NCBI RefSeq assembly: GCF_002902725.1
Contig: NZ_PPRT01000002.1
Location: forward strand, 1 to 62,212
Direction: 5' to 3'
Source of the DNA: Staphylococcus caprae
GTDB taxonomy: Bacteria; Bacillota; Bacilli; Staphylococcales; Staphylococcaceae
Length of the DNA: 62,212 nucleotides
Position 1 is the stretch's first letter. Every line of letters starts with the position of its first letter. The notes under the pieces were generated by a model that made no database searches, was not told the DNA's origin, and saw only the letters and a program-made list of their open reading frames with translations. Shown piece by piece: positions 10,219-21,735 of this stretch. The position numbers and the translations under genes are program-made.

Positions 10219-10301
10219 GTGTGTTGTAGTTCGAGAAACATCGCTGGAATGATGGACGGGCTTCAGTGAGCAGGTCGTTCGACAATAATACGCATCGCGC
10301 T

Positions 10302-10321
10302 AAAATTTGAGGAACAATTTT
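10302..10321. repeat. Dispersed intergenic repeat, copy 1
   Basis: AAAATTTGAGGAACAATTTT is 19/20 identical to the sequence at 16022-16041. Both copies lie downstream of a strong terminator hairpin within a GC-richer intergenic tract. They probably belong to a staphylococcal dispersed intergenic repeat family. Confidence 0.55.
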
Positions 10322-10375
10322 CGCTTGATGCTAGTTATTGCTCTCGACCTAAGCGCTCACTTCAGCACCTTTTCC

Positions 10376-11164
10376 TTAATTTATAACTTTTGGGTTTTGG
10401 TCGGTGGCTTCGACGTAGTAGGTTTCTATGTTGTCTTTGCCTTGGTGTTTGACTTTGATTTCCCAGTTTGGTTGTAGTAGTTGTACATTTGTTTCTTTTA
10501 CGACTGAGTAGTAGCCTAGGCGTGCGTCGATGACTTGGTCATGTTGTTTTAAATATCGATTGTAGTAGAGTGCTTCGACGGCTTTACGTGGGCTGATGAC
10601 TTGTTTCTTCGAGCTGTTTGAACCTTCTGCCATATGGATGTTATTCATGGCTGTTTGTTTATAGCTGGTTGCCTTTCCATTATTTAAATTAAAGGTTAAA
10701 CGCGCTTTACTATTGTTCATAATTGGGTAGCCTTCGAATGTTTGTTCATAAGTCATGTTGTCTGAACTTAAGTCACTGAGTTGATATTCTTTACCGTTAT
10801 AAACGTTACGCGCTATAAAATCTTTAATGTCTTGAAGGTTCTTGTCGCTGACTTTCACTGTCTTGTCTATGTCGCCTTCAAGTGTCTTGTCTGAATCTGA
10901 GGTGCTCAGGCTAGAGTGGTCTTTCGCATAGCTTGAGAAGTCCTTAGAACGTGCTGTGATTTGTGCGAGTTTAGTGTCTTTCACGCTCTTATTCAGCACG
11001 TCTTCAGGCACTTTAATTTCCTCTTGCTGAAAATTAACATGATTACTACTCTCAGCGTCGTTAATCTGTGCTTTATTGACTTTATCGATGTAAATCATGA
11101 CGAGCAAGATGTTGACAAGAATAAATACGAAAATGAATAGCGTCTTTGTACGTTTCCAGTTCAT
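10376..11164 (-). CDS. yycI: WalRK regulatory membrane protein YycI (WalI)
   Basis: Single-pass membrane protein (TM about residues 7-25, start MNWKRTKTLFIFVFILVNIL) with an extracellular YycI-type domain. With YycH it binds the sensor domain of WalK and tunes its activity; in S. aureus the pair activates the system. The 262-residue length is typical. The ATG directly abuts the yycH stop, so translation is coupled. The protein is variable outside the N-terminus, as usual in this family. Confidence 0.95.
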   Translation of the reverse strand: MNWKRTKTLFIFVFILVNILLVMIYIDKVNKAQINDAESSNHVNFQQEEIKVPEDVLNKSVKDTKLAQITARSKDFSSYAKDHSSLSTSDSDKTLEGDIDKTVKVSDKNLQDIKDFIARNVYNGKEYQLSDLSSDNMTYEQTFEGYPIMNNSKARLTFNLNNGKATSYKQTAMNNIHMAEGSNSSKKQVISPRKAVEALYYNRYLKQHDQVIDARLGYYSVVKETNVQLLQPNWEIKVKHQGKDNIETYYVEATDQNPKVIN

Positions 11165-12502
11165 TTATTCTAGCCTCCCATCTTTATAGGCGTACCAATT
11201 GCCGTCGTATTCAACGTACCATTGTGGTGTGAATTCACTGTTGCGTTGAACTTCAATATCATCTTTATCTGGTTTGTCATCCATTTCATAGCCGACTGCG
11301 AGGTTGGTTACCTTTTCAAAGTCAATATTACTATCATTGGCAAGTGCTGAACGCACGGATTCGGCTGTAGGTAGGTTCTTAGATTCTTCACTGTTCAATT
11401 GAACGCTACTCTTAAGTAATGAACGTTGGTAATCGAAGACACCTTTCTTGCCCCAAGTGACTTGAATTTCGTTTAAATTCTGCGTATTGAAGGTTGGATA
11501 ACCATTTAAGAAACGTTGATATGTGAGTTTACCGTTCTTATTATCTGTGTTGAATAGACGGAAGTCTTCGTTAAGGAAGCCTCCATGACCATTGATAAAT
11601 TCAAAGGTACCTGGAATTGTTTCTTCCATGTTACTTGAGCTTTTCGCGTCTTCGGATAAGTTCTTATAATGGTACATTTCACTCTTACCGTCATAATTTG
11701 CGACGCCGGTATTGTTGTTGTAAGTTGTTGCACCGCTTTGTGAGCTTCGTACGATAGTTGAATCATCGAAGAGGATGGAGTTCATTCTTTCGACGTTCAT
11801 TGTTGAGAAGACCATGCGGTATGACTTTAAGCCTTTAGGTTTGCTTGGTGCGAATACATGTGTTGCTTTGTCGATTGTATCTTTGTTGGTGATGATTTCT
11901 GTATATGGTTGCATGTTTGATTTGATACTTTTTAAGGCGCTATCAATGTTTTTACCTTGTGCTGATGTTTTAAGTTTCACGACTTCGTGTCGGTCTTTAC
12001 TAATCGCGTAGAGCACGACGTGATTGTCGTTGTCTTGGTCTACGAGTAATCGATTGAAGTTGAAGTGATTTGGCACTTTGGCATCGATGTTCAATACTTG
12101 GCTTAAGTATGTTGTTAATGGTAAGTCATATGTGAAATCGAGCACGACGAAATCATTGCTTAATTCAGGTATGACGAGATTATGATCGCGATGAGTGTGT
12201 GAAACCGTTTTGACTTCTTGGTTCTTCAACGGTTCGATGATGCTATCTAATGCATCGCCCGTTGATACTGTTCCTTGTGGTTTATCATCCTTTGCGTGGA
12301 TGATTTGGAATGGTGTGATGGTGCCATCCATTTTTGCTGTCATTGGTTTACTGAGTGGTTTGGGTTCATTACTTTTACTATTTTCTGAACTAGCGACATT
12401 ATTGAGGTCTGGCGTAAAGTTCCAGACCATATATGTCAACACGATACTCATGAGTACAAGTAAGCCTAGGATAATCGATTTGATATGCTCTTTACTATTC
12501 AT
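11165..12502 (-). CDS. yycH: WalRK regulatory membrane protein YycH (WalH)
   Basis: Partner of YycI in controlling WalK at the membrane. It has one TM helix (about residues 7-27) and a long extracellular region; the segment [12 protein letters not shown] and the [14 protein letters not shown] motif match the family. The longest frame begins at 12520, but MNSKEHIKS at 12502 matches the family start and has a GGTGATT site upstream, giving 445 residues. It overlaps walK by 8 nt. Confidence 0.94.
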   Translation of the reverse strand: MNSKEHIKSIILGLLVLMSIVLTYMVWNFTPDLNNVASSENSKSNEPKPLSKPMTAKMDGTITPFQIIHAKDDKPQGTVSTGDALDSIIEPLKNQEVKTVSHTHRDHNLVIPELSNDFVVLDFTYDLPLTTYLSQVLNIDAKVPNHFNFNRLLVDQDNDNHVVLYAISKDRHEVVKLKTSAQGKNIDSALKSIKSNMQPYTEIITNKDTIDKATHVFAPSKPKGLKSYRMVFSTMNVERMNSILFDDSTIVRSSQSGATTYNNNTGVANYDGKSEMYHYKNLSEDAKSSSNMEETIPGTFEFINGHGGFLNEDFRLFNTDNKNGKLTYQRFLNGYPTFNTQNLNEIQVTWGKKGVFDYQRSLLKSSVQLNSEESKNLPTAESVRSALANDSNIDFEKVTNLAVGYEMDDKPDKDDIEVQRNSEFTPQWYVEYDGNWYAYKDGRLE

Positions 12503-14327
12503 CCCAATCACCGTCTTCAATGATTTCGCAAGGAAGTGTGATGAAGATAGACGTTCCTTGTCCTTCTACGCTGTTTGCCCAGATACGTCCATTATGTGCT
12601 TCGACAATTTCTTTAGAAATCGCTAGACCTAGTCCTGTACCACCCATCTTACGTGTACGTGCTTTGTCAACACGGTAGAATCTATCAAAGATTTTATCTA
12701 CTTTATTAATTGGAATTCCGATACCATTATCTTTTATACGAATGGTCATTCTATTGTAAAGTGCATTTTGTTTCACATGAAACTCGACACGTTTATCGCC
12801 ACGTGAATATTTCATTGCGTTGGTAATAACGTTGTCGAATACTTGTGTCATCTTATCTGGATCGATTTCCGCAAAGATGGTTTGTTGTGGAATTTCACGC
12901 ACGAATGTAGTATCTTTAGCTGCCATTTCATGTCGATTAATGATTTTATTAATGAACATGTTAAAGTCGATGATTTCTTTCGTGATTTGATCTGACTCGT
13001 TGTCCATTTTCGATAATTGAAGTAGGTCGTTAACGAGTCGAATCATACGTTCTGTTTCTTCACGTGTTACGGATAGGAATTGTGGTGCGAGGCTTTCATC
13101 TTGCCAAGCGCCTCCTTCGAGTGCTTCGATATAGCTGTTCATTGATGTTAATGGTGTACGTAATTCGTGTGAAACATTGGCTACGAATTCACGACGTTCA
13201 CGTTCGACTTGTTGTTGTTCTGTTACGTCATGTAACACGGCAATGTAACCTGTGACGAATCCTGTTTCTTGAACGATGGTACTAAATTTAACACGGACGA
13301 TAATGCCTTCTTCTTCGTTAATGTCTAAGAGGAAGGAATCGTTATTTTCTTGGATTTCGTCTAGTGAGAATTCATTTTCAAGGTTGAGAAGGCCAAGCAT
13401 GTAATAACCGATGACGTCTTCTTTCGCGAGACCGAGCATCTTGAGTGCCATGTCATTGGCAATACGTACACGACCACGGCGGTCTGTCGCAAGGATACCG
13501 TCACTCATATGTGTGATAACTGAGTCGAGTCGTCGTTTCTCACTTTCAGTATTGGCTTGTGCTTCTTGAACACGTTTGGATAGATTGTTGAAGGCGAGTG
13601 CGAGCTCACCAATTTCGTCGTTACCGTATATCTTTACGCGTTGGGTGTAGTTACCCTTAGACATCTCGACGGTTTGGTTACGCATGTCGGTAATTGGTTT
13701 GGTAATCGTTCGGGCGATGAAGAAACCGAGGATGACTGTGATGAATAACGATATCGCAGTACCGACGATAAAGATTTGATTGATATTGTTCAGTTGGTTA
13801 TAAACGTCGTTGATTTTCGATTCTATGTAAATATCACCGATTGTTTGTTTATCGACTTTTACTGGTATGTTGTAAACCCAGACACGTTCTTTACCACTAC
13901 CATAGTCTTTGAGAACCATGTGATTATTGGTTTCGCCTAGAGAAAGTGCCTTTTGGACGGAGCTGTCGTTCGCTTTTTGGTTAATTAGACCGCGGTTAGA
14001 CTGCTTGGTTGTTGCCATGATGATTTGGTCTTTATCTATAAAGCGAATTTCTCCGATTTCTTGACGGTTGGCATATTCACTCAAAAGGTTTTGGATATCC
14101 TTCTGAGCGTTTACGGTACCTTTGTCATTATCGTTGTAAACTTTCTCTATGTTTACATCTAACTGCTTCGCGTATTGTGTTATGTTCTTTTTAAAGTTAT
14201 CGAGTAATTCTTTTTCTAAACTATTAGTAAAGTACAAACCGATGATTTGCATACCAATAATAATCAGTAATACATAAACAATAACGAGTTTAGTGTGAAG
14301 GGATTGTAATTGTTTAAGCCACTTCAT
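12495..14327 (-). CDS. walK: Essential sensor histidine kinase WalK (YycG)
   Basis: Membrane kinase that controls cell-wall hydrolase genes. Domains: TM1 (about 14-34), extracellular Cache-like loop (35-182), TM2 (about 183-205), HAMP (206-258), PAS (about 262-375), HisKA with phospho-acceptor His387 in [10 protein letters not shown], and HATPase with DNGIGI and GGTGLGL. All 610 residues look intact, with no truncation of the kind seen in adapted isolates. It follows walR by 12 nt. A parS-like sequence happens to lie in its coding region at 12769-12784. Confidence 0.97.
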   Translation of the reverse strand: MKWLKQLQSLHTKLVIVYVLLIIIGMQIIGLYFTNSLEKELLDNFKKNITQYAKQLDVNIEKVYNDNDKGTVNAQKDIQNLLSEYANRQEIGEIRFIDKDQIIMATTKQSNRGLINQKANDSSVQKALSLGETNNHMVLKDYGSGKERVWVYNIPVKVDKQTIGDIYIESKINDVYNQLNNINQIFIVGTAISLFITVILGFFIARTITKPITDMRNQTVEMSKGNYTQRVKIYGNDEIGELALAFNNLSKRVQEAQANTESEKRRLDSVITHMSDGILATDRRGRVRIANDMALKMLGLAKEDVIGYYMLGLLNLENEFSLDEIQENNDSFLLDINEEEGIIVRVKFSTIVQETGFVTGYIAVLHDVTEQQQVERERREFVANVSHELRTPLTSMNSYIEALEGGAWQDESLAPQFLSVTREETERMIRLVNDLLQLSKMDNESDQITKEIIDFNMFINKIINRHEMAAKDTTFVREIPQQTIFAEIDPDKMTQVFDNVITNAMKYSRGDKRVEFHVKQNALYNRMTIRIKDNGIGIPINKVDKIFDRFYRVDKARTRKMGGTGLGLAISKEIVEAHNGRIWANSVEGQGTSIFITLPCEIIEDGDWDE

Positions 14328-14339
14328 GAGATGTTGCCT

Positions 14340-15041
14340 CTAATCATGTTGTTGGAGGAAGTATCCAACGCCTCTACGTGTCACAATATATTCTGGGTGC
14401 GATGGATCGTCTTCAATTTTCTCACGTAGACGACGGATGGTTACGTCGACAGTACGCACATCACCGAAATAGTCATAACCCCACACTGTTTGTAATAAAT
14501 GTTCACGTGTCATTACTTGACCCATATGTTTAGAAAGATAGTGGAATAATTCAAATTCACGATGAGTTAATTCGATATCTTCACCGCGTTTTTTAATTGA
14601 GTATGCATCTGGGTAGATGACAATATCTTTAATTGTAATTTCGTTTGTCGCGCCACTCACTTCTTGTGCTGGTTGTGAATAATGACGGCGCAAGTTTGCT
14701 TTCACACGTGCGATGAGTTCACGTGTACTGAAAGGTTTTGTTACATAATCGTCTGCACCTAATTCGAGACCTAATACTTTATCAATTTCTGAGTCTTTCG
14801 CTGTTAACATGATGATAGGCATTTCGAATTTTTTACGGACTTCACGGCAGACTTCCATACCGTCTCTGCCTGGTAACATGATGTCTAATAATACGATGTC
14901 TGGTTCTTCTTCGTAGATTAAATCTACTGCATCGTTACCATCGTAAGCGCAGAATACTTCGTACCCTTCTTTTTTCAAATTAAATTCTAAAATATCAGCA
15001 ATTGGTTTTTCATCATCGACTACAACAACTTTTCTAGCCAT
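14340..15041 (-). CDS. walR: Essential response regulator WalR (YycF)
   Basis: OmpR-family regulator of cell-wall metabolism, phosphorylated by WalK. The receiver domain has the acidic pair at 9-10, phospho-acceptor Asp53 (LLDIMLPG) and Lys in VTKPF; the C-terminal winged helix ends RRGVGYFL. The longest frame extends 47 codons upstream, but [13 protein letters not shown] at 15041 is the invariant family start, with AGAGG upstream, and gives 233 residues. It is the first gene of walRKHI(J). Confidence 0.98.
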   Translation of the reverse strand: MARKVVVVDDEKPIADILEFNLKKEGYEVFCAYDGNDAVDLIYEEEPDIVLLDIMLPGRDGMEVCREVRKKFEMPIIMLTAKDSEIDKVLGLELGADDYVTKPFSTRELIARVKANLRRHYSQPAQEVSGATNEITIKDIVIYPDAYSIKKRGEDIELTHREFELFHYLSKHMGQVMTREHLLQTVWGYDYFGDVRTVDVTIRRLREKIEDDPSHPEYIVTRRGVGYFLQQHD

Positions 15042-15520
15042 ATACTTTAAACCTCTTTTCTCAAAGTGTAATTCTTCCGTTCGTTTAATTATGTGAAGGC
15101 TATATTTTTCTAGTTTGAACCTTGTGAAAGGTGATTTACTCTGTATATATAGCGCATAGTTATCTAATATATAATTTACCATTTATGAACGGTTAATTCT
15201 ATTTTAGTATTAAAAATTATAGAATAATATTATTTATAAGTTTACCACCGAAATACTGTTTCACAAAATATGTTGAACACTTGCAAATAGCTTAAAACGT
15301 TTATATATCAGTATTCTCATTATTTTGTAATATAAATAATTGGTGTAAAACGTATGGTTACGCGATTCCTCTTCTGAAAATATGAACAAATAGGACAAAT
15401 GTTAAGTTTTTGTTGCAGCGTCATAGCGTTGTAAAGGGAGTAGATTTGTGTACGCTGAGGTCGAACCTGTTGGATGTGATTGTGGTTGATTGTAATAGGA
15501 AATTTGTGGATATGCAAGCA
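15042..15520. promoter_or_regulatory. walR leader and promoter region
   Basis: About 480 bp between walR and the tRNA terminator. The walRKHI promoter must lie here (minus strand). A 65-codon frame at 15320-15517 has no convincing ribosome site and no recognisable product, so I do not call a gene. Confidence 0.5.
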
Positions 15521-15521
15521 T

Positions 15522-15550
15522 AAAAAAATGCCTACCCTATTGGGTAGGCA
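15522..15550 (-). terminator. Terminator of the tRNA-Glu/tRNA-Asp unit
   Basis: A 9-bp perfect stem (TGCCTACCC / GGGTAGGCA) with a 4-nt loop is followed on the minus strand by seven T residues. Confidence 0.93.
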
Positions 15551-15553
15551 ATA

Positions 15554-15626
15554 CGGTCCCGACGGGAATCGAACCCGCGATCTCCTGCGTGACAGGCAGG
15601 CGTGTTAACCGCTACACTACGGGACC
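15554..15626 (-). tRNA. tRNA-Asp (GTC)
   Basis: Cloverleaf read on the minus strand: acceptor GGTCCCG / CGGGACC, anticodon loop CTGTCAC with anticodon GTC, T-loop GGTTCGATTCC, discriminator G. The CCA end is not encoded. It lies 5 nt after tRNA-Glu and shares its transcript. Confidence 0.97.
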
Positions 15627-15631
15627 TATCA

Positions 15632-15706
15632 TGGTGACTCCTACGGGACTCGAACCCGTGTTACCGCCGTGAAAGGGCGGTGTCTTAACCGCTTGACCAA
15701 GGAGCC
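15632..15706 (-). tRNA. tRNA-Glu (TTC)
   Basis: Cloverleaf read on the minus strand: acceptor GGCTCC / GGAGTC, anticodon loop CCTTTCAC with anticodon TTC, T-loop GGTTCGAGTCC, and an encoded CCA at the 3' end. It is the first of a two-tRNA unit. Confidence 0.97.
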
Positions 15707-15890
15707 GTTCTTAAGCACAAGATAGATTATAGCATAGCTAATCTTTTGATGACAAGCTATTTTTTACATAAATTTAACAATATTTTTTGTGGGTTAATAA
15801 AGGAGAAATATTGCTATAAAAGTGTTGAGCGTATGGTGTGAATTGTAAAGATATTTGGGGCTGAACTATTTTCTTCTATATATATAAAGT

Positions 15891-15930
15891 AAAAGACCGA
15901 CTCGCTTTAATAAGACGAATCGGTCTTTTA
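15891..15930. terminator. Terminator downstream of purA
   Basis: A stem AAAGACCGA / TCGGTCTTT with flanking A and T runs can work in both directions. The surrounding 15707-16108 gap (about 400 bp) has no gene; it carries this hairpin and a GC-richer intergenic repeat tract. Confidence 0.75.
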
Positions 15931-16021
15931 AGGAGCAGAGACCTTTAACGTTTATGCTCTGGGAAACCGATTAACGGCGTCCCAAAAGCAGGATTTTCGG
16001 CAGTAACACTCACAATTCGAC

Positions 16022-16041
16022 AAAATTTGAGAAACAATTTT
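16022..16041. repeat. Dispersed intergenic repeat, copy 2
   Basis: AAAATTTGAGAAACAATTTT differs at one position from 10302-10321. It can form a short hairpin (AAAATT / AATTTT). Confidence 0.55.
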
Positions 16042-16108
16042 GCTCATCGTTCGGTTCTGCTCAAATCCTAAACACTTTTGTCCCGACCTCTTTCTTTTAT
16101 ATCTTGTT

Positions 16109-17392
16109 TTACCATAATTGTTCTAATAAGTTTGTTTGTTCGCGGTCTGGGCCTACAGAGAAGATTGAGATGTGTACGCCACATAATTCTGAAATGCGTT
16201 CTAAGTATTTGCGTGCATTTTCAGGGAGTTCTTCTAAACTGCGGCATCCTGTAATGTCTTCTGTCCAACCTGGAAGTTCTTCAAAGATTGGTTTACAGCG
16301 TCTTAATTGATCTAAGTTTGCAGGGTATTCAGTGATTTCTTCGCCATCTAATTCGTAAGCTGTACAAATCTTAACTGTATCTAAGCCAGTTAAAACGTCG
16401 ATTGAGTTGATTGAAAGGTCTGTAATACCACTTACACGGCGTGAGTGACGTAATACAACTGAGTCGAACCAACCTACACGACGTGGACGTCCTGTTGTTG
16501 TTCCATATTCACGACCAACTTCTCTAATGTGATGTCCGTCTTCATCGAATAATTCAGTAGGGAATGGACCATCACCTACACGTGATGTGTATGATTTACA
16601 TACGCCAATAACTTTAGATACTGATGTAGGACCTACTCCTGTACCTACTGTCACGTTACCTGCAACTGGGTTACTAGATGTAACGAATGGATATGTGCCG
16701 TGGTCGATGTCTAACATGACACCTTGTGCGCCTTCGAATAATACCTTTTCATCTGCAACGTTTGCATCGTCTAAAATTTTAGCTGTATCTGTGACATATT
16801 CTTTTAAGCGTTGACCTGCTGCATAGTACTCGTCAAAGATTTCATCAAACGTAGGGCATGTTTCATTGAACATTCCTTTGAAATACGCATTTTTATATTC
16901 AATATTTTCTTTAAGACGGCGTTCGAATGTGTCTTTCTCCAATAAGTCTGCTACTCGAATACCAATACGTTGTGCTTTATCTACGTAAGCTGGGCCGATA
17001 CCTTTTTTCGTTGTACCGATTTTATTATCTCCACGACGACGTTCTTCATATTCGTCTTGAGCTAGGTGATAAGGTAAGATGACTTGTGCACGGTTTGAAA
17101 TACGTAAGTTATCTGTTGAAATGCCACGTTCGTTTAAACCGTCCAATTCTTTTAATAATGCGACTGGATCTACTACTACACCATTACCAATAACTGCTAA
17201 TTTATCTTTATAAAAAATGCCTGATGGTACTAAATGTAATTTGTACGTTTCTCCACCAAATTGAATTGTGTGTCCCGCATTATTACCACCTGAAAATCTT
17301 GCAATCACATCTGCTTGTTCTGCTAAGAAATCTGTAATTTTACCTTTACCTTCGTCTCCCCATTGTGTCCCAACTACTACGATTGATGACAT
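16109..17392 (-). CDS. purA: Adenylosuccinate synthetase
   Basis: GTP-dependent ligation of aspartate to IMP, the first committed step to AMP, in the cytosol. The 427 residues begin [21 protein letters not shown], which contains the GTP-binding P-loop GDEGKGK and the catalytic Asp, and NNAGHT follows near residue 38. [11 protein letters not shown] and the C-terminal SVGPDREQT match the family. Length is standard. An AGGTGC site precedes the ATG. It is monocistronic here, with dnaB ending upstream behind its own terminator. Confidence 0.98.
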   Translation of the reverse strand: MSSIVVVGTQWGDEGKGKITDFLAEQADVIARFSGGNNAGHTIQFGGETYKLHLVPSGIFYKDKLAVIGNGVVVDPVALLKELDGLNERGISTDNLRISNRAQVILPYHLAQDEYEERRRGDNKIGTTKKGIGPAYVDKAQRIGIRVADLLEKDTFERRLKENIEYKNAYFKGMFNETCPTFDEIFDEYYAAGQRLKEYVTDTAKILDDANVADEKVLFEGAQGVMLDIDHGTYPFVTSSNPVAGNVTVGTGVGPTSVSKVIGVCKSYTSRVGDGPFPTELFDEDGHHIREVGREYGTTTGRPRRVGWFDSVVLRHSRRVSGITDLSINSIDVLTGLDTVKICTAYELDGEEITEYPANLDQLRRCKPIFEELPGWTEDITGCRSLEELPENARKYLERISELCGVHISIFSVGPDREQTNLLEQLW

Positions 17393-17618
17393 AAGAGCAC
17401 CTCCAAGTTTTTCTCATTTAACCATTAGATATTCTACCAATATGATTATGAATTTGCAAATAAAAATCGAACATTAAATTGCTATAGGTTGTTTGCAATT
17501 TGTTAATTTTGTTTTTACTTTTATGCGGGGTTGAGTATTGTTATATCAGTGCTTTTAGGTTTATTTTCCGGAAAATGATATACATACTTCAAATGATTTT
17601 ATAGGAGTAAATCAAAAT

Positions 17619-17659
17619 AAAAACCGTACAATAAAACTTGTAATTAGTTTATCGTACGG
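17619..17659 (-). terminator. Terminator of dnaB
   Basis: An inverted repeat (CCGTAC 17624-17629, GTACGG 17654-17659, extended by TTTAT/ATAAA pairing) is followed on the minus strand by TTTTTATTTT, just after the dnaB stop codon. Confidence 0.8.
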
Positions 17660-17669
17660 AAAAAATATT

Positions 17670-19070
17670 TTATGACATTTCTGCATGAGCATAATCAATG
17701 TCAGTAAATTTATTATATTGTTTCATGAAATGAAGCTTAACGGTACCTGTCGGGCCGTTACGTTGTTTAGCAATGATGATTTCAATTTCGCCGTTATCAT
17801 CATTTGTTTGAGGTTCGAAACCTGCATCATCGTCGTCCTCATCACCTTCACCGCGATTATAGTAATCATCACGGTATAAGAAAGCGACGATATCAGCATC
17901 TTGCTCGATTGACCCAGATTCACGAATGTCACTCATCATCGGACGTTTGTCTTGACGTTGTTCCACACCACGTGAAAGCTGACTCAATGCAATCACTGGG
18001 CATTCAAGTTCACGCGCAATTGCTTTAAGTGTACGTGAAATTTCAGAGACTTCTTGTTGACGGTTGTCTGAGAAACGAGATCCACTACCTTGAATTAATT
18101 GTAAGTAGTCAATCACAATCATGTCGAGGCCGTGTTCTTGTTTAAGACGACGACATTTAGAACGTAAATCAGTGATACGAATACCTGGTGTATCGTCTAT
18201 GAAAATCTTAGTGCGTGATAATTTACCTACCGCAATTGTAAAACGATTCCAGTCTTCTTCAGTCATTGTACCTGTTCTTAAACGGTTAGAATCAACGTTG
18301 CCTGAACTACAAATCATACGTGTTGCAAGTTGGTCAGCACCCATCTCTAGAGAGAAGATACCAACTGTAAACATATCTTCGTGTGTCGCTACTTTTTGTG
18401 CGATATTAAGTGCGAAGGCAGTCTTACCTACTGAAGGACGCGCCGCTAATATAATTAAATCATTACGGTTAAAGCCTGCTGTCATTTGGTCAAGATCTCG
18501 ATAACCTGTTGGAATACCAGGCGTTTGACCACTATTTTGGTCGAGTTCTTCGGCTGTTTCATAAACCTGACCTAAGACATCTCTAATATCTTTAAATCCA
18601 TCACTTTCTCTTGTAGAAGAAAGTTCAAGGATACGTCGTTCGGCGTCACTTAGAATGGTATCTAGTTCTAATTCATCATTATAGCCATCATTCGCGATAC
18701 TATCAGCAGTTTGAATTAATTTACGTTTCAACGCATGTTTAAAGACAATATCTGTATAGTATTGAACATTACGCGTTGTCGGTACGTTTGTCGATAGTTC
18801 TGCGAGGTATTGTGGACCGCCCGCTTCACTTAAACTTCCTTCGCTTGAGAGTTGATCCATGAGTGTAACAACGTCGATTTCTTTGTTGTCCTCATTCAGA
18901 TGCATCATTGCGCGGAAGATATGTTGATGGGCGCCTCTATAAAACGACTCAGGAAGAAGGACTTCCTGAGTTGTGTTAATCAATTCTGGATCTATAATAA
19001 TGGCACCTAAGACAGATTGTTCAGCTTCATTGCTATGTGGCATTTGATTTTGCTCATACATTCCATCCAT
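17670..19070 (-). CDS. dnaB: Replicative DNA helicase DnaB (B. subtilis DnaC)
   Basis: Hexameric 5'-to-3' helicase that unwinds DNA at the replication fork and recruits primase. The N-terminal helical domain (about 1-150) is followed by a RecA-like core with Walker A ARPSVGKT, Walker B MIVIDYLQL, and the helicase loop QLSRGVEQR. The acidic insert DEDDDDAG near residue 415 is also found in staphylococcal orthologues. The 466-residue length is normal. The ATG at 19070 has AGAGGTG upstream. It lies 226 bp after rplI with an intergenic repeat between. Confidence 0.98.
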   Translation of the reverse strand: MDGMYEQNQMPHSNEAEQSVLGAIIIDPELINTTQEVLLPESFYRGAHQHIFRAMMHLNEDNKEIDVVTLMDQLSSEGSLSEAGGPQYLAELSTNVPTTRNVQYYTDIVFKHALKRKLIQTADSIANDGYNDELELDTILSDAERRILELSSTRESDGFKDIRDVLGQVYETAEELDQNSGQTPGIPTGYRDLDQMTAGFNRNDLIILAARPSVGKTAFALNIAQKVATHEDMFTVGIFSLEMGADQLATRMICSSGNVDSNRLRTGTMTEEDWNRFTIAVGKLSRTKIFIDDTPGIRITDLRSKCRRLKQEHGLDMIVIDYLQLIQGSGSRFSDNRQQEVSEISRTLKAIARELECPVIALSQLSRGVEQRQDKRPMMSDIRESGSIEQDADIVAFLYRDDYYNRGEGDEDDDDAGFEPQTNDDNGEIEIIIAKQRNGPTGTVKLHFMKQYNKFTDIDYAHAEMS

Positions 19071-19164
19071 TGTTTGCTTACACCTCTTATTTCAATCCAT
19101 CTTTATTATTTCGAAATTCAGTAATGAGATTATTATAGTGAATTTAAATCAACGAACAATGTTA

Positions 19165-19240
19165 CGCGACTCCCGAGGGAAAAGCGCTAAGCGAAGACTA
19201 TAGGCTGATCTTGTGCCCTGGGAAAGCGTCGCAACAAAGT
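19165..19240 (+). repeat. GC-richer dispersed intergenic repeat, copy A
   Basis: This tract, from GCGACTCCCGAGGGAAAAGC through GACTATAGGCT to GGGAAAGCGTCGC, is much richer in G+C than its surroundings. A diverged copy lies in the opposite orientation at 22811-22895 (reverse complement GCGACACGCC...GACTACAGGCT...). No protein is encoded. Confidence 0.6.
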
Positions 19241-19296
19241 GAGTGAATGATAGATATCCGTTAATTCTATAAACATCACTATAATAACGGTTTAAA

Positions 19297-19743
19297 TTAC
19301 TGTTCTACTGTGTGTACTCGAATTGTACCTTCAACTTCTTTGTCTAGTTTAACTGGTACGTTTGTGTAACCTAATGCGTGAATACCTTGTGGTAAATCCA
19401 TTTTACGTTTATCAATTTTAATATCATGTTGCTTATTAAGTGCTTCGGCAATTTGTTTTGTACTAACTGAACCAAACAATTTACCGCCTTCACCTGTTTT
19501 AGCTGATACTTCCACTTCGATATTTTCTAATTTTTCTTTCAATGCTTTAGCTTCATCAATTTCTTGTTGTCTATCCGCTTCAGCACGTTTATTTTGTTGT
19601 TCTAATTGTTTTAAGTTACCAGGAGTTGCTTCTACAGCATAGTTGTTTTTAAGTAAGAAGTTATTTGCGTAACCTACAGGTACGTCTTTCACTTCGCCTT
19701 TTTTACCTTTACCTTTAACATCTTGTGTGAAAATTACTTTCAT
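19297..19743 (-). CDS. rplI: 50S ribosomal protein L9
   Basis: Binds 23S rRNA at the base of the L1 stalk. The N-terminal RNA-binding domain [19 protein letters not shown], a long connecting helix rich in Glu, Lys and Ala (about 40-75) and a C-terminal domain give 148 residues, the usual length. Its ATG overlaps the gdpP stop by 4 nt, so gdpP and rplI are translationally coupled. Confidence 0.98.
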   Translation of the reverse strand: MKVIFTQDVKGKGKKGEVKDVPVGYANNFLLKNNYAVEATPGNLKQLEQQNKRAEADRQQEIDEAKALKEKLENIEVEVSAKTGEGGKLFGSVSTKQIAEALNKQHDIKIDKRKMDLPQGIHALGYTNVPVKLDKEVEGTIRVHTVEQ

Positions 19744-21707
19744 GCGTCTTCACTCCTACTCATTTGTTCTGTAATTGCTTGTTGTAATTGTTCTATTGCT
19801 TCATCTATAGTAACACCTTTAATTTGTGTAGCTGCATTTGTAAGGTGTCCACCGCCACCTAATGCTTCCATTGTTAATTGGACATTGATGGAACCTAGTG
19901 AACGTGCAGAGATACCAATGAGATTATCCTCACGTTTTGCTACAACATAAGATGCTTCGATACCTTCTAAACTTAACAACTCGTCGGCTGCTTGTGCAAC
20001 CGTCACAGGATGATAGATTTTCTCATCAGAGCCATGTGCAATTGCTATGCCATGATCTTGTAGTTTTACTGTTCGAATTAGCTCAGAACGATTAATATAC
20101 GTATCTACATCATCTTTTAAGAAGTGTTGAGTCAAGATTGTATCTGCGCCATGTGCACGTAAGTAACTTGCCGCATCAAATGTTCTTGAACCTGTTCTTA
20201 ATGTGAAGTTTCTCGTATCTACGATAATACCTGCATACATGACTGTTGATTCTAAACGTGTCAGTCTTTGTTCAGTCGGTTGATATTCTAATAATTCAGT
20301 AACAAGCTCTGCAGTCGAACTTGCATATGGTTCCATATATACCAATAATGGGTTTGAAATAAAGCTTTCGCCACGTCTATGGTGGTCAATAACCACTTTA
20401 CGGTTTGCTTTATTTAAAACATTTTCATCTAAGACCATCTCAGGCTTGTGCGTATCCACGACAACGACTGTCGTCTTAGATGTCATCATATCCCAAGCCT
20501 CATCTGATGTGACAAAACGCTCTTTCAATTCAGGTTTCTTATCAATTTCATCCATTACACGACGTAATGTTGGGTCGATATCAGACTCGTTTAGAACGAC
20601 ATAAGCTTCTAAGTTATTCATTAATGCAAAGCGTGACACTCCAATAGCTGCCCCAATTGCATCTAGGTCAGGACGTTTATGTCCCATAATAATTACTTTG
20701 TCGCCTTCAGTGAGGATATCTTTCAATGCGTGAGAGATCACTCGAGCTCGTACGCGTGTACGTTTCTCCATCGGGTCAGTCTTACCGCCGTAGAAACGAA
20801 CGTTACCATTCATATTCTTAATGGCAACTTGGTCACCACCGCGTCCGAGTGCTAAGTCTAGACCTGATTGTGATAAATCACCGAGGTCGATAAGGTTCTC
20901 TGTCCCTTCACCGACACCTATACTTAGTGTAAGTTGTGCGCGGTAACCGACACTCTTCTCTCTTAACTGGCTTAAAATTTCAAAGTTTGAATCTTCAAGT
21001 TCTGCTAGAATCTTCTGATTGAGATAGGCAACGAACTGATCTGAATTATAACGTTTGAAATAAATGTTAAACTCTTGTGCCCAACGGCTAATTACACGTG
21101 TAACCATTGAGTTGATTTCTGAACGTTGTGTATCGTTCATATTCTGTGTAATTTCATCGTAGTTATCTAAGAATAACGTTGCGATGATTGGCTTTGAATC
21201 CTCATACAATTCGCTTGTATGTACACTTTCTGTGATATCGAAGAAGTATAAACAATGTTCATTATCTGAATAACGCACGTGATAATGATAGCTGTTATGT
21301 TCTATTTCTACTTCTTGAACCTTTTCTAATTGTTTTAATATGTTAGGAAAGACTTCGTTTACATTCTCAGAAATCACATTCGTTTCAACGTGCTCTGTCA
21401 TGAATTGGTTCATCCACTCAATGTGATTATTCTCATCTAACACTATCATCCCTATAGGCAAATGCTTGATTGCTTTATTGCTACTTGCCGAGATATGACC
21501 ACTTAAATCATCCACATAATTATCCATTTTAAGAAAAGCTTGTCTCAATAACACGCCACTAATGATAATCATCACGACGAGGATTGCTGCAGCAATGCCT
21601 GCGACGATTTGGTTGAAAATAAACCATACGATGACTAATGCAATGGCTGTAAGTACCATTAATATGAATGGTATGAGTAGCGCTTTTTTAGTGGATTGAC
21701 GGTTCAT
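19740..21707 (-). CDS. gdpP: Cyclic-di-AMP phosphodiesterase GdpP
   Basis: Membrane enzyme that hydrolyses c-di-AMP to pApA; its loss raises beta-lactam tolerance in staphylococci. Domains: two TM helices (about 10-55), a PAS-like domain (about 75-145), a degenerate GGDEF domain (about 170-300), then DHH (about 330-500, with VIDHHRRG) and DHHA1 with GGGGH. The longest frame starts at 21725, but [14 protein letters not shown] at 21707 has a GAGGTGG site and gives 655 residues, the same as S. aureus. No frame break is seen. It lies between the DUF2232 gene and rplI. Confidence 0.97.
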   Translation of the reverse strand: MNRQSTKKALLIPFILMVLTAIALVIVWFIFNQIVAGIAAAILVVMIIISGVLLRQAFLKMDNYVDDLSGHISASSNKAIKHLPIGMIVLDENNHIEWMNQFMTEHVETNVISENVNEVFPNILKQLEKVQEVEIEHNSYHYHVRYSDNEHCLYFFDITESVHTSELYEDSKPIIATLFLDNYDEITQNMNDTQRSEINSMVTRVISRWAQEFNIYFKRYNSDQFVAYLNQKILAELEDSNFEILSQLREKSVGYRAQLTLSIGVGEGTENLIDLGDLSQSGLDLALGRGGDQVAIKNMNGNVRFYGGKTDPMEKRTRVRARVISHALKDILTEGDKVIIMGHKRPDLDAIGAAIGVSRFALMNNLEAYVVLNESDIDPTLRRVMDEIDKKPELKERFVTSDEAWDMMTSKTTVVVVDTHKPEMVLDENVLNKANRKVVIDHHRRGESFISNPLLVYMEPYASSTAELVTELLEYQPTEQRLTRLESTVMYAGIIVDTRNFTLRTGSRTFDAASYLRAHGADTILTQHFLKDDVDTYINRSELIRTVKLQDHGIAIAHGSDEKIYHPVTVAQAADELLSLEGIEASYVVAKREDNLIGISARSLGSINVQLTMEALGGGGHLTNAATQIKGVTIDEAIEQLQQAITEQMSRSEDA

Positions 21708-21735
21708 TTTTCCACCTCTAATCACTATTTAATAA

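Noticed and set aside
15320..15517. 65-codon open frame between walR and the tRNA genes
   Set aside because: No ribosome site, no protein-like pattern, and it lies in the walR upstream region; treated as non-coding.
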